In this document: positions 8,815-17,637 of the stretch, piece by piece
Layout of the letters: each line of letters opens with the position of its first letter
How positions within the stretch are numbered: the first letter of the stretch is position 1
NCBI RefSeq assembly: GCF_001884235.1
Contig: NZ_MAOI01000085.1
Span: 41,355 to 105,354 of the forward strand
Source of the DNA: Bacillus paramycoides
GTDB taxonomy: Bacteria; Bacillota; Bacilli; Bacillales; Bacillaceae_G
Reading direction: 5' to 3'
Length of the DNA: 64,000 nucleotides
Program-made: the position numbers and the translations under genes
The notes under the pieces: model-generated
Told to the model about the DNA's origin: nothing
What the model saw: the letters and a program-made list of their open reading frames with translations, nothing else
The model's database searches: none

Positions 8815-10128
8815 ATGAATCATATACAAACAAATTTTTCGTCTTTCTTCAGTAAAATAATGATTGGTGCGATGCTCGCGTTTTATGTTTATAGTTGTTG
8901 GGCAGCTTTCGAAACGAGTAAGCAGTTTTTTGGCGGAAGTACAACAAGTGTAACAATCGTATTGGCAGTTTTTATTATCCTCATTTTGTTAGTAGCATCG
9001 ATCTTGCAATATCGTTTTACGGATAAACAATTTCTTGTTTTCCTTATAAGCGTATCTATAGTTGTGAGACTTAGCGTGGTTCTGTTTACAGACGTTCCAA
9101 TGATAGGTGATATGAAAGCTATGTATGAGTCTGCAAAGCAGCTTGCAATTGGTAATAACATAGGGGATGTAACTCAGTTACCTTTTATTATTTATGAATC
9201 AATCATTATTCGTATATTTGGTGATACGGTATTCGCCTTACAATTATTTAATATTGTATTTTGCACAGGAACTGCATTTTTCATTTATCGTATTGCATCA
9301 ATGGTGTTTGGGGAAGAGTGTGGTCGTATTGCTTCTGTGTTTTACGCTTTATATATTCCAAATATATTTATGAGTTCTTTATTAACGGCGGAATCGCTCG
9401 CAATATTTTTATTTTATTGTGCTTGTTACATACTTCTATATAAAGGCTTAGATCATCCTTATATGTGGGGGATTTCAGCTATTGTATTTGCACTTAGTAA
9501 TATGATTTTCCCGCTGGGGTTATTTTTACCTATTTTTATAGCTGTATATGTGCTGTTAATTGAATTATTTCAATCAGCAACGAAGCAAAAATTCCTATTA
9601 AAAATGATAGGAATACTTATTCTATTTTATAGTACTCATTTTGGCGTGAGTTATGGGATCAAGGCGATGGGAATGTCGCAGTATACGATTTCTAATGAGA
9701 CGTATGTTCAATCTGTTTTAATTGGAAAAAATGAAAATGGAGAAAAAACGTCTGGAAATCAAAGTGTAAAAGAGCACATTGATCAAAAGTTAAAAGAGAT
9801 TGAAGTGGAAAGATTTAAGCTTTTAAAGCCGGTAATCAACCAGTTTTCAGATGAGGGAATAAACTCGATTCTTTTTAAATGTGAAAAACTTATATATATA
9901 GCGGTGACATTATTTATGGCTATAGCTTTATTACATTTTCTTATTAAAAAACAACAAAATGAAGGATATATGTTGTTTTTATTATTAATTGGCGGATACG
10001 TATCATTAAGGCTCTTTCAAGTAGATATGGCATATTATAATATTATTATGCCAGCTTTGTTTATTTTACAAAGCTTTGGTGTTTATATAAGTTATTTTTA
10101 TTGCCAAAAGATCTTTTTCAGAAAATAA
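8815..10128 (+). CDS. Polytopic GT39/ArnT-like glycosyltransferase family membrane protein
   Basis: This 437-residue protein has about 11-12 hydrophobic segments. After two N-terminal helices there is a loop, FTDVPMIGDMKAMYESAKQL, with acidic residues in the position used for catalysis by GT-C enzymes of the PMT/ArnT (GT39) group. A conserved-looking LQLFNIVFCTGTAFFIYRIA helix follows. These enzymes use polyprenyl-phosphate sugars on the outer membrane face. The protein is shorter than typical GT39 members and lacks their large C-terminal domain. An ATG nine bases upstream (8806) is immediately in frame with a stop, so 8815 is the start; GAGGTG precedes it. The substrate is unknown. Confidence 0.65.
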   Translation: MNHIQTNFSSFFSKIMIGAMLAFYVYSCWAAFETSKQFFGGSTTSVTIVLAVFIILILLVASILQYRFTDKQFLVFLISVSIVVRLSVVLFTDVPMIGDMKAMYESAKQLAIGNNIGDVTQLPFIIYESIIIRIFGDTVFALQLFNIVFCTGTAFFIYRIASMVFGEECGRIASVFYALYIPNIFMSSLLTAESLAIFLFYCACYILLYKGLDHPYMWGISAIVFALSNMIFPLGLFLPIFIAVYVLLIELFQSATKQKFLLKMIGILILFYSTHFGVSYGIKAMGMSQYTISNETYVQSVLIGKNENGEKTSGNQSVKEHIDQKLKEIEVERFKLLKPVINQFSDEGINSILFKCEKLIYIAVTLFMAIALLHFLIKKQQNEGYMLFLLLIGGYVSLRLFQVDMAYYNIIMPALFILQSFGVYISYFYCQKIFFRK

Positions 10129-10155
10129 AAGAATCCAGTTCGGATTCTTTTTTTT
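10127..10155. terminator. Bidirectional terminator
   Basis: A 9-10 bp stem (AAAGAATCC/GGATTCTTT) with a 5-base loop is flanked by an 8-base T tract on the plus strand and A/T-rich sequence on the other. It serves the convergent GT39-like and hemAT genes. Confidence 0.8.
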
Positions 10156-10176
10156 ATAGATAGATTATTAGTCGCC

Positions 10177-11478
10177 TTATCGGTTTAGTTCTAGCTGTAA
10201 ACTATCAGCTGTTATGGCTATTTTTGAGGAATCGTCTTGAATATTCTTCATTACCTGTGAAATAGTTTCTAACTCATTTTCAATTTTTTTATTTTGTTCT
10301 TTGGAGTTAGACATATCTTTTACGATTTCTTGGAAATATTGATCTGTCGCATGCATACTATCTGTCCCTTCAGATACGAGAGAGCTAATTTGTTCTACGG
10401 AAGAAGAGACGTGTATAATCTGTTCATTGGTTTTTTCAACGAGTTTTGTAACGTTGGATATTGATTCTTTCGTTTGCTCTGATAACTTTCGAATCTCCCC
10501 TGCCACAACTGAAAAACCTTTACCAAATTCGCCAGCGCGTGCAGACTCAATAGCGGCATTTAATGCGAGTAAATTTGTTTGCTCAGCGATTGATTTCACA
10601 ATATCAATGATTTCGTTAATTTTGTTAGAAATATCAAGAAGTTCATGAGTATCTGTAATAATAGTTTCCATATTCGTTTGAATACTTTCCATTCGTTTGT
10701 TTTGCAGATTTAATTGTTCCTTTCCTTTGTTGGCCTTTTCTTCTGATGTCGTAGCTAATGATGTACCTGCTTTTGCAATGCCCACGATATTTTCTGATTT
10801 AGATGTTAATTTTTGAATAGAAGAGCTTGTTTTTTCAGATACAGCTGCTAGTTCTGTTGCAATATGTGTAATCGTCATAGCAGTCAGTTCTTTTTCTTTT
10901 TCATGCTCTTTTTGAATTCTTTCGTATTCAGATTCATAGGCTGCAATAACAAGTTCTTGTTCTAATGTAAATAATTTATTTATTACATTTATAGAATAAG
11001 AAAAATCTTCTATTGTCGAAAATTTTGTTTGTAAAATCTTCATGACAGAGCGAAATAATTCTTGATAAGCGGCAGTATACCATTTTCTATGTAAACCAAT
11101 TTGTACATGCCTTTTTGCAATTCTAATACGTTGTTCAATAAAATCTTCATGCATATTTCCACTGAATAATTCTTTAATGTGTGCCTTTAAAGTTTGTTTT
11201 AATTTTGGAATAGAGCTGTAACGCTCAATAATAGTAATTAAATTAGGTTGTTTTGTGATATTGGTATAGAATTTTTCTGTGATCCAATCTATTTCCTCAT
11301 AAATAAAAGACTGTAGTACTTTTACAATTTGTAAATCTTCCTTTGAAATATGCAGCATATCCATTTGAGTTTTCAGTTCAGAATTAACGGGCACGTTAAA
11401 TATTATTTGTTGGCCTTTACTTAATTCAATTATACTGGCGCTTGTTTTATTGTTATTTTTTTTAAAAACCCCAAGCAT
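10177..11478 (-). CDS. hemAT: HemAT globin-coupled aerotaxis transducer
   Basis: This 433-residue soluble chemoreceptor has an N-terminal globin-coupled sensor domain (about 30-180) and a methyl-accepting signalling domain. In the globin part, [20 protein letters not shown] carries the probable proximal heme histidine (H124 from this start), matching H123 of B. subtilis HemAT, and FYTNI supplies the distal tyrosine. The C-terminal hairpin tip contains [20 protein letters not shown], the CheA/CheW-contact region of chemoreceptors. No membrane helix is present. The protein binds O2 and steers aerotaxis. Two adjacent ATGs occur (11481 and 11478). The second is better spaced from an unusual run of eight G residues that forms the ribosome binding site. 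Confidence 0.93.
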   Translation of the reverse strand: MLGVFKKNNNKTSASIIELSKGQQIIFNVPVNSELKTQMDMLHISKEDLQIVKVLQSFIYEEIDWITEKFYTNITKQPNLITIIERYSSIPKLKQTLKAHIKELFSGNMHEDFIEQRIRIAKRHVQIGLHRKWYTAAYQELFRSVMKILQTKFSTIEDFSYSINVINKLFTLEQELVIAAYESEYERIQKEHEKEKELTAMTITHIATELAAVSEKTSSSIQKLTSKSENIVGIAKAGTSLATTSEEKANKGKEQLNLQNKRMESIQTNMETIITDTHELLDISNKINEIIDIVKSIAEQTNLLALNAAIESARAGEFGKGFSVVAGEIRKLSEQTKESISNVTKLVEKTNEQIIHVSSSVEQISSLVSEGTDSMHATDQYFQEIVKDMSNSKEQNKKIENELETISQVMKNIQDDSSKIAITADSLQLELNR

Positions 11479-11485
11479 CATTCTT

Positions 11486-11512
11486 CCCCCCCCTGTTTGT
11501 AAAGCGTTTTCA
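11486..11512 (-). promoter_or_regulatory. G8 ribosome binding site and cre-like sequence upstream of hemAT
   Basis: On the minus strand, eight consecutive G residues (11486-11493) sit 4 bases before the first and 7 bases before the second ATG of hemAT. Just upstream, TGAAAACGCTTTAC (11499-11512) matches 12 of 14 positions of the catabolite-responsive element consensus TGWNANCGNTNNCA. Both readings are by eye. CcpA control of hemAT is an inference. Confidence 0.35.
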
Positions 11513-11582
11513 TTTTTTAGTTCATATATAATTATATATGTATATATAAAATTACTCTATAGTATGTAGAATTGTATATAAA

Positions 11583-11612
11583 TTAAGAGAATTCTTTATA
11601 GAATTCTCTTAA
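11583..11612 (-). terminator. Hairpin overlapping the TRIC-type gene stop codon
   Basis: A perfect 12-bp stem (TTAAGAGAATTC/GAATTCTCTTAA) with a 6-base loop includes the stop codon of the minus-strand gene. Only a weak T-rich tail follows. Confidence 0.6.
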
Positions 11613-12241
11613 TGACCTTTATTAATCTTTGCATGTGTTTTAAAGAAAACTGGGAAATGTACATTATATATTACGGTGACGACACGAATAACGAATGTTA
11701 TTAATAAACAAACATAGAAAGCTAACACGTGTGCCCCCAGTGCATGTGTGATTAGGAAGCTAACTGCTCCTAAAATAGAAGCGATTGCGTATATTTCTTT
11801 TCGGAATACATAAGGGATATCTTGAGCGCAAATGTCGCGTAAAATACCGCCTCCAATACCTGTAATGACTCCCATTGAAACGACTAAGAACGAGGCGTCA
11901 ACGTGATGTGACATTGCTGCATTTGCACCAATAGCTGTAAAAACACCTAAACCAACAGCATCAGAAAGCATAATAACGACTTGAAGTTTATTAATACGCT
12001 CAAAAAACATACATGTGAATAATGCTGATAGTACACTTACGAAAAAGTAAATGGGTTTTACAAATGCGACGGGAGGCAGGTTACCAATCATAATATCACG
12101 AATAATACCGCCGCCGAGCGCAGTAGCTACAGCTAAACAAAGGACACCAAATAAATCTAAATCTTTTTTCAAACCAACTAATGTACCAGAAATGGCAGCG
12201 GCGATAATGCCAAGAAACGTAAATATATCGATTAATAACAT
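11609..12241 (-). CDS. TRIC-type cation channel family protein (UPF0126)
   Basis: This 210-residue membrane protein with about seven helices is built from two similar halves. Each half contains a glycine-rich bend: ALGGGIIRDIMIGNLPP in the first and GIGGGILRDICAQDIPY in the second. This duplicated GGG-I-[IL]-R-D pattern is the hallmark of the UPF0126/TRIC family, whose prokaryotic members form trimeric monovalent-cation channels. AAGGG lies upstream of the ATG. Its physiological role in Bacillus is not established, and no neighbour suggests one. Confidence 0.85.
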   Translation of the reverse strand: MLLIDIFTFLGIIAAAISGTLVGLKKDLDLFGVLCLAVATALGGGIIRDIMIGNLPPVAFVKPIYFFVSVLSALFTCMFFERINKLQVVIMLSDAVGLGVFTAIGANAAMSHHVDASFLVVSMGVITGIGGGILRDICAQDIPYVFRKEIYAIASILGAVSFLITHALGAHVLAFYVCLLITFVIRVVTVIYNVHFPVFFKTHAKINKGH

Positions 12242-12724
12242 GGCCTTAATCCCTTTCTCTTAAAGATGTTCCAGAGAAAAAATATACACTAAAGTTTTGG
12301 AAATAACAATTACTTTTCGCTACATGTAGAAAAATGGATGAAATACATAAAGAAAGCGTTTGAAAATGTTTGGAAAGTAAATTAAAAAAGTGCTGAGAGA
12401 TTAATTTTGTAGTTTTTTGCTGTGGTTTAGTTGGAGGGGGGGACAATAGAAAAGGGGTAGTTTTACATTTGTATAAAATGATAAAAAAATATTTCTATAT
12501 TGTCGAAAATAAGTAAATGGGTGTTAGATAGTTTGTATAGAGATAGGGAAGGATAGCTAAAGGACAATACCCTCCACTACTAATAATGCTGGATTTGACT
12601 AGTTTCGGCATAAAAAATAGTTCTCAATTTAAATATGAGTTATGTTATAATTGCTAGGTGTTTTTTAAACGATAGAAAACTATGATTAAAAGATAATGTA
12701 AAGATTTTGTATGGAGGTCTTGGA
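12242..12724. other. Long AT-rich intergenic region with a possible promoter
   Basis: These 483 bases between divergent genes contain no supported gene. A perfect -10 hexamer TATAAT at 12646-12651 lies 73 bases before the O-antigen ligase-like start, but no good -35 is seen at 17 bases. A minus-strand frame at 12246-12446 has no ribosome binding site or recognisable domain and is not called. A partial cre-like string at 12351-12364 has two mismatches and is not called. Confidence 0.4.
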
Positions 12725-14176
12725 ATGTTAGCAAATCAAGCTAGGGTTAGATTTGAGCATTTTTTGCTCTTTTTTATTATTTTACAGCCTGTTTTAGATT
12801 TATTAACGTCTCTTAGCATCATTTTATTAAAGTCAAATGCCACTGTTGGAATTGTAGTAAGATTTCTTATTATGGCTGTTGGTGGTATTTACATTTTAAT
12901 TCAGGCGAAAGAGAAGGAAAATAGGAAGTTTTTAATTTACCTTATATTATTAGCAGTAGTATTAGGAATAGGATTTATTAATAATACACTAGTTAAGAAT
13001 CCTATTGTACTGGGTGAAGAAGTTAAGTTTGTTGCGAAGGCATTATATATATATATTATGCTAGGGTCATACATTTTAGCTTTAAAATCATTGAAAAAGA
13101 CAGTAAATATTAGTGATAAAGTCAGAAATAGCATTGTATATTCTACATTAATCATTAACGCTGTTATGGTTATTTCTATTTCAACATCTACAGACTTTGG
13201 TAGTTATGAATGGATGAAAGTTGGTTCCCGAGGGTGGTTCTATGCAGGTAATGAACTAGGATCAATCTTAGCTATCATTTTCCCTATTGTGGTACTATAT
13301 TCTATTCAAAAAACAAAGAGCGTGAAACATGTTTTATATTGGATTCCATCGCTTTTAATGATTTACTCTTTAATTCAAGTTGGTACAAAAGTAGGAATGG
13401 GCTCAATTGGTGCTACGTTAGCAGCAGTAATTGGAATTATCGTACTACAATTACTATTCGATAGAAAAAATCCAAACAAGAAGTCTCTTGTACTTAATGC
13501 ATTCATTGCTGTCGTCCTATTAGCTGGTGTTGCCGGAACGTTTAAAATGACACCATTAGCACAAAATATGGGCATTCATACTAACTATTTATCAGAACAA
13601 AATGTAGCGCAGCAAGGTCAAAAAGAACAAGAAATTAAAGAGAAAATTAAAAAAGAAGAAAAACAACATAAAGTTGAAAAGCCAGAAGAAAAGGCAAAGA
13701 TAGAAGAAGAAGTTAAGAAAGAGCTGGAGAAAGAGCAAAAGAAAGAAAATCAAGAAAATCTTATTTTCAGCGGACGTCAAGTATATGAAGAGAGACATAA
13801 GCAGTTCTTTAAAGAAGCGCCAATGTCACAAAAGCTATTAGGAATGGGTTATGCAGGTAACTTTAAGTATAATGAACAAAAGCAACCAGATCCGAAGTTA
13901 ATTGAAATGGACTTCCATGATTGGTTTTATGATTTCGGAATTATTGGCTTTGCATTACTAATGATTCCATTTATTTATTACGGCTTAAGAATCCTACTAG
14001 CATTTATTACAAGATTTAAGGAAATATTTAATATAAAATATGGAATGATTTCAGTAAGCTTAGTATTAGCACTAGGCATTGCATATATTGCAGGACATAT
14101 TTTGACAGCACCAGGAGTTGGTATTTACTTTGTAGTGGTGTTAGCTTATCTAATTGTCGATCTAGAAATTGAATGA
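12725..14176 (+). CDS. O-antigen ligase/polymerase-like membrane protein (Wzy/WaaL family)
   Basis: This 483-residue protein has about 11-12 membrane helices and the RSRGWFYAGNELGSILAI region typical of the Wzy_C/WaaL O-antigen ligase family, which polymerises or ligates undecaprenyl-linked glycans outside the membrane. Its large extracytoplasmic loop holds a very unusual lysine/glutamate-rich coil of about 50 residues (encoded around 13615-13760). The start is ATG 12725, not the TTG at 12707, because GGAGGT at 12713-12718 is spaced 6 bases before it. A strong terminator follows, and the next two genes also encode glycosyltransferases. Confidence 0.8.
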   Translation: MLANQARVRFEHFLLFFIILQPVLDLLTSLSIILLKSNATVGIVVRFLIMAVGGIYILIQAKEKENRKFLIYLILLAVVLGIGFINNTLVKNPIVLGEEVKFVAKALYIYIMLGSYILALKSLKKTVNISDKVRNSIVYSTLIINAVMVISISTSTDFGSYEWMKVGSRGWFYAGNELGSILAIIFPIVVLYSIQKTKSVKHVLYWIPSLLMIYSLIQVGTKVGMGSIGATLAAVIGIIVLQLLFDRKNPNKKSLVLNAFIAVVLLAGVAGTFKMTPLAQNMGIHTNYLSEQNVAQQGQKEQEIKEKIKKEEKQHKVEKPEEKAKIEEEVKKELEKEQKKENQENLIFSGRQVYEERHKQFFKEAPMSQKLLGMGYAGNFKYNEQKQPDPKLIEMDFHDWFYDFGIIGFALLMIPFIYYGLRILLAFITRFKEIFNIKYGMISVSLVLALGIAYIAGHILTAPGVGIYFVVVLAYLIVDLEIE

Positions 14177-14177
14177 T

Positions 14178-14215
14178 AAAAATAAAAGCTAACTTTTGTT
14201 AGCTTTTATTTTTTA
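14178..14215 (+). terminator. Terminator after the O-antigen ligase-like gene
   Basis: A 14-bp stem (AAATAAAAGCTAAC with its complement) with a 4-base loop is followed by a T tract. Confidence 0.85.
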
Positions 14216-14271
14216 GTACAGTAAGATGAAGATAGATGGAAATGCAGCGAGGATTTAAAGGAGGAAAAAAT

Positions 14272-15381
14272 ATGAGGATATTGCATATGAATGCAGGAGC
14301 AGAAGATGGGGGAGGAAAAACACATATTATTTCACTTCTCGATCAGTTTCCAACCGGTGAAGTAGAATTAGCAGTATTTGAAGATGGAATTGTTGCGAAA
14401 GAAGCAAGAGAGCTAGGGATAAAAGTTCATGTGTTTTCACAAAAATCTCGCTATGATTTATCTATTTTAAAGAACATAAGTGACTTCATTAATAAAGAAA
14501 AATTTGATGTAGTTCATACACACGGTCCTAGGGCGAATTTTTATGTTTCACTAATGAAAAAGAAAATCGAGGCAAAATGGGTAACGACAATTCATAGTGA
14601 TCCATTTCAAGACTTTACTAAACAAGGCTTAAAGGGTTGGATTTTTACTAAATTAAACTTAAAGGCTTTAAAAAATATAGATTTATTTTTTGTTGTAACG
14701 AATAGATTGAAAAAAAGCTTAGCGGCATTAGGCATTTCAAATGAAAAGATGCATGTTATTTATAACGGGATTGAATATGATAAGGAAAAAGCACAAGGTT
14801 ATAATAAACAGGAAATGTTTAATATTGATGAAGATGTGTTTACTGCAATTCAAGTGGCACGCTTGCATCCTGTTAAAGGACATGAAGTTTTATTCGATGC
14901 ATTGAAGCAGACGAAATTGACGAAAATTAAAGTATTATTAGTTGGTGATGGTCCGTTAGAAAATGAGCTGAAGGCACTAGCTACTGAAAAAGGGATTAAT
15001 GATAAAGTTGAGTTTTTAGGACATCGTCAAGATGTAAAACAATTATTTGCATCATCACATATAAATTTATTAACATCGCATAGTGAAGGGTTCCCATTAG
15101 TCCTATTAGAAGCGGCAAATCAACGTGTTCCATCTATCGTGACGAGAGCGGGAGAAATCGAACCGCTAATTGTAGATGAAACATATGGATGGATTGTACC
15201 AACCGGTAATGGTAAAGCATTAGCAGAGGCACTAGAGGAAGCTTATGACAAGTGGAAAACAGGAGAGCTAGCTGTGATGGGAAAACATATTTACGAACAC
15301 GCTACAATGAACTTCTCACTACACAAATTATATGAAGATACGAAAGAAACGTATAAGCAATTAATAGCGAAAAACCTTTAA
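14272..15381 (+). CDS. Family 4 glycosyltransferase (GT-B fold)
   Basis: This 369-residue retaining glycosyltransferase has the GT-B layout. The N-terminal acceptor domain begins MRILHMNAGAEDGGGKTHII and includes VVHTHGPRANFY. The C-terminal donor domain includes VARLHPVKGHEVL, LLVGDGPLENELK and SEGFPLVLLEAANQRVPSIV, which holds the EGFPLVLLEA (E-x7-E) nucleotide-sugar motif. The start is ATG 14272 because AAAGGAGG lies 7-8 bases upstream; the frame extends 12 codons further without support. It sits 21 bases before the TagA/WecG gene, so the two are probably one operon that builds a surface glycan. Confidence 0.9.
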   Translation: MRILHMNAGAEDGGGKTHIISLLDQFPTGEVELAVFEDGIVAKEARELGIKVHVFSQKSRYDLSILKNISDFINKEKFDVVHTHGPRANFYVSLMKKKIEAKWVTTIHSDPFQDFTKQGLKGWIFTKLNLKALKNIDLFFVVTNRLKKSLAALGISNEKMHVIYNGIEYDKEKAQGYNKQEMFNIDEDVFTAIQVARLHPVKGHEVLFDALKQTKLTKIKVLLVGDGPLENELKALATEKGINDKVEFLGHRQDVKQLFASSHINLLTSHSEGFPLVLLEAANQRVPSIVTRAGEIEPLIVDETYGWIVPTGNGKALAEALEEAYDKWKTGELAVMGKHIYEHATMNFSLHKLYEDTKETYKQLIAKNL

Positions 15382-15402
15382 TAATAGAGAGGATAGTTAA
15401 TT

Positions 15403-16143
15403 ATGGCAGTACAAACAGTTGATATTCTAGGCGTTCCTTTCTCTACAATGACAATGGATGAAACGATCCAATATTTAAAGAAACAACTAGAATTAGAGCA
15501 AGCTCATACTTTTCAGGTGGTAACAGCAAATCCTGAAATTGTTATGTGCGCAAAAAAGGACGAAAAGTTCCATAAAACATTATTAAATACAGACTTAATT
15601 ACACCTGATGGTATTGGGGTTGTAAAAGCAAGTGGTATGCTTGGCACACCATTAAAAGAGCGTGTAGCTGGATTTGATTTAATGAGCAATTTATTTGCAA
15701 AGTTATCAGAAGATAAGAAATCAGTATCTGTTTTCTTATTAGGTGCAAAACCACATGTTGTACAAGCTGCAGCTGATCATTTAACGAAGACATATTCGGC
15801 TGTATCTATTGTGGGTATACAAGATGGATATTTTAAACAAGAAGAAGAAGAGAATATTGTTTCACGTATTCAAGAGGCAAAACCAGACCTATTACTTGTT
15901 GCGCTTGGCTTCCCAAGACAAGAAAACTTTATCCAAAACAATAAGCATCGTTTAGAAACGAAAATGGCTGTTGGAGTAGGCGGTAGTTTAGATGTATGGG
16001 CAGGAGAGGTAAAACGTGCCCCAAAATGGATTCAAGCTATTCATTTAGAGTGGTTTTATAGATTATGTAGCAATCCAACACGTTGGCGCCGTCAGTTAGT
16101 ATTAGCGGAATTTTTAAAAGAAGTAATGCGTTCAAAAAAGTAG
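15403..16143 (+). CDS. WecG/TagA/CpsF family glycosyltransferase (GT26)
   Basis: This 246-residue protein matches the GT26 family in length and motifs: VTANPEIVMCAKKDEKF (40-56), DLITPDGIGVV with the probable catalytic aspartate D69, KERVAGFDL, and GFPRQENFI. The C-terminal segment, APKWIQAIHLEWFYRLCSNP, is the basic membrane-associating tail. TagA adds ManNAc to GlcNAc-PP-undecaprenol for teichoic acid linkage units; WecG and CpsF act similarly in other glycans. Which polymer it serves here is unknown, since the window has no tagB/tagD/tagF genes. It probably shares a transcript with the GT4 gene. Confidence 0.9.
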   Translation: MAVQTVDILGVPFSTMTMDETIQYLKKQLELEQAHTFQVVTANPEIVMCAKKDEKFHKTLLNTDLITPDGIGVVKASGMLGTPLKERVAGFDLMSNLFAKLSEDKKSVSVFLLGAKPHVVQAAADHLTKTYSAVSIVGIQDGYFKQEEEENIVSRIQEAKPDLLLVALGFPRQENFIQNNKHRLETKMAVGVGGSLDVWAGEVKRAPKWIQAIHLEWFYRLCSNPTRWRRQLVLAEFLKEVMRSKK

Positions 16144-16165
16144 CGGAACATCGCTACTTTTTTTA
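16135..16165 (+). terminator. Terminator overlapping the TagA/WecG gene stop
   Basis: A stem (AAAAAGTAGCG/CGCTACTTTTT) includes the TAG stop and runs into T7. Confidence 0.85.
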
Positions 16166-16233
16166 TTTGTTCATTTTTGATAAACATTTTATTTTTTGGG
16201 AATGATGAAGGAGAATTTTTTACGCGAAAGTAT

Positions 16234-16281
16234 TTTACTTATACAATTCACACATGTAAAATGATGTGTAAAGACAGCTGT
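16234..16281 (+). promoter_or_regulatory. niaP promoter with a candidate operator
   Basis: TTTACT (16234-16239) and TAAAAT (16257-16262) are separated by 17 bases and make a fair sigma-A promoter. The palindrome ACAGCTGT (16274-16281) lies just after the expected start site and before the ribosome binding site. In firmicutes niaP is commonly repressed by NiaR, so a repressor site here is plausible, but I cannot confirm the motif. Confidence 0.4.
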
Positions 16282-16297
16282 GTAAGGAGGACCTCTT

Positions 16298-17497
16298 GTG
16301 GGTAAGGTAAAAGAAATTTCAAAGCGAAAGCTACTTGGTATAGCGGGGCTTGGCTGGCTATTTGACGCAATGGATGTTGGAATGCTTTCGTTTGTAATTG
16401 TGGCATTACAAAAAGATTGGGGATTAAGTACTCAAGAGATGGGTTGGATAGGGAGTATTAACTCAATTGGTATGGCTGTAGGGGCGCTCGTTTTTGGGAT
16501 ACTATCAGATAAAATAGGACGGAAATCAGTCTTTATTATTACATTATTACTATTTTCTATCGGTAGTGGTTTAACAGCTTTAACGACGACACTCGCGATG
16601 TTTCTTGTTTTACGATTTTTAATTGGTATGGGACTTGGCGGAGAACTTCCAGTTGCATCTACTCTTGTATCGGAGAGTGTTGAAGCGCACGAACGTGGAA
16701 AGATAGTTGTACTATTAGAAAGTTTCTGGGCTGGTGGCTGGTTAATCGCAGCTCTTATCTCGTATTTTGTTATTCCTAAATATGGTTGGGAAGTTGCGAT
16801 GGTATTAAGTGCAGTTCCAGCGTTATATGCTTTATATTTAAGATGGAATTTACCCGATTCCCCGCGATTCGAAAAGGTTGAAAAAAGGCCATCTGTTATT
16901 GAAAATATAAAATCGGTTTGGTCTGGAGAATATCGTAAGGCAACAATTATGTTATGGATCCTATGGTTTTGTGTTGTCTTTTCCTATTATGGCATGTTCC
17001 TTTGGTTACCTAGTGTAATGGTATTGAAAGGCTTTAGTTTAATAAAAAGTTTTCAGTACGTACTCATTATGACTTTAGCCCAACTTCCAGGATATTTTAC
17101 AGCTGCATGGTTTATTGAACGCCTTGGTCGTAAATTTGTATTGGTTACGTATTTAATTGGTACAGCATGTAGTGCGTATGTGTTCGGGATCGCGGATTCA
17201 TTAACAGCATTAATAGTAGCTGGTATGTTACTCTCCTTCTTTAATTTAGGTGCGTGGGGTGCCTTATATGCTTATACACCTGAACAGTATCCAACGGTTA
17301 TTCGCGGTACAGGTGCAGGAATGGCAGCAGCATTCGGGCGTATTGGTGGTATTCTTGGCCCATTATTAGTAGGTTATTTAGTTGCTTCACAAGCTTCGCT
17401 CTCGCTAATATTTACGATTTTTTGTGGATCAATTTTAATTGGAGCACTTGCTGTAGTTATACTTGGTCAAGAAACGAAACAGAGGGAATTAGCATAA
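16298..17497 (+). CDS. niaP: Niacin transporter NiaP (MFS)
   Basis: This 399-residue, 12-helix major facilitator resembles B. subtilis NiaP (YceI) closely in length and sequence. Shared-type segments include KRKLLGIAGLGWLFDAMDVG (9-28), FGILSDKIGRKSVF (the A-motif loop), GLGGELPVASTLVSE, LLESFWAGGWL and GAWGALYAYTPEQYPT. It imports nicotinate/nicotinamide for NAD synthesis. It starts at GTG 16298, preceded by AAGGAGG with 7-base spacing. It is monocistronic, between two terminators. The name rests on sequence recalled from the B. subtilis protein. Confidence 0.87.
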   Translation: MGKVKEISKRKLLGIAGLGWLFDAMDVGMLSFVIVALQKDWGLSTQEMGWIGSINSIGMAVGALVFGILSDKIGRKSVFIITLLLFSIGSGLTALTTTLAMFLVLRFLIGMGLGGELPVASTLVSESVEAHERGKIVVLLESFWAGGWLIAALISYFVIPKYGWEVAMVLSAVPALYALYLRWNLPDSPRFEKVEKRPSVIENIKSVWSGEYRKATIMLWILWFCVVFSYYGMFLWLPSVMVLKGFSLIKSFQYVLIMTLAQLPGYFTAAWFIERLGRKFVLVTYLIGTACSAYVFGIADSLTALIVAGMLLSFFNLGAWGALYAYTPEQYPTVIRGTGAGMAAAFGRIGGILGPLLVGYLVASQASLSLIFTIFCGSILIGALAVVILGQETKQRELA

Positions 17498-17502
17498 AAG
17501 AA

Positions 17503-17532
17503 AAGGGAAACCAAGGTGGTTTCCTTTTTTCT
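17503..17532 (+). terminator. Terminator after niaP
   Basis: A stem (AAGGGAAACC/GGTTTCCTTT) with a short loop is followed by T6. Confidence 0.8.
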
Positions 17533-17637
17533 GTTTTTTTAGATAAATAATGGTATAGTAAGAAAAAGGGATTGTTTCTTACTAAAGCGAATGTATACAA
17601 CAGGACATATGGACAAAGGAATTAGGTGGTTGGATAA

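Noticed and set aside
12351-12364. cre-like string AGAAAGCGTTTGAA
   Set aside because: Two mismatches to the consensus at key positions and more than 350 bases from the downstream gene start.
12246-12446. 66-codon minus-strand frame in the long gap before the O-antigen ligase-like gene
   Set aside because: No ribosome binding site, low-complexity composition and no recognisable domain; lies in sequence that looks non-coding.
13592-13798. Minus-strand frame rich in Phe/Leu opposite the O-antigen ligase-like gene
   Set aside because: It is the reverse shadow of the Lys/Glu-rich coil and has no independent signals.
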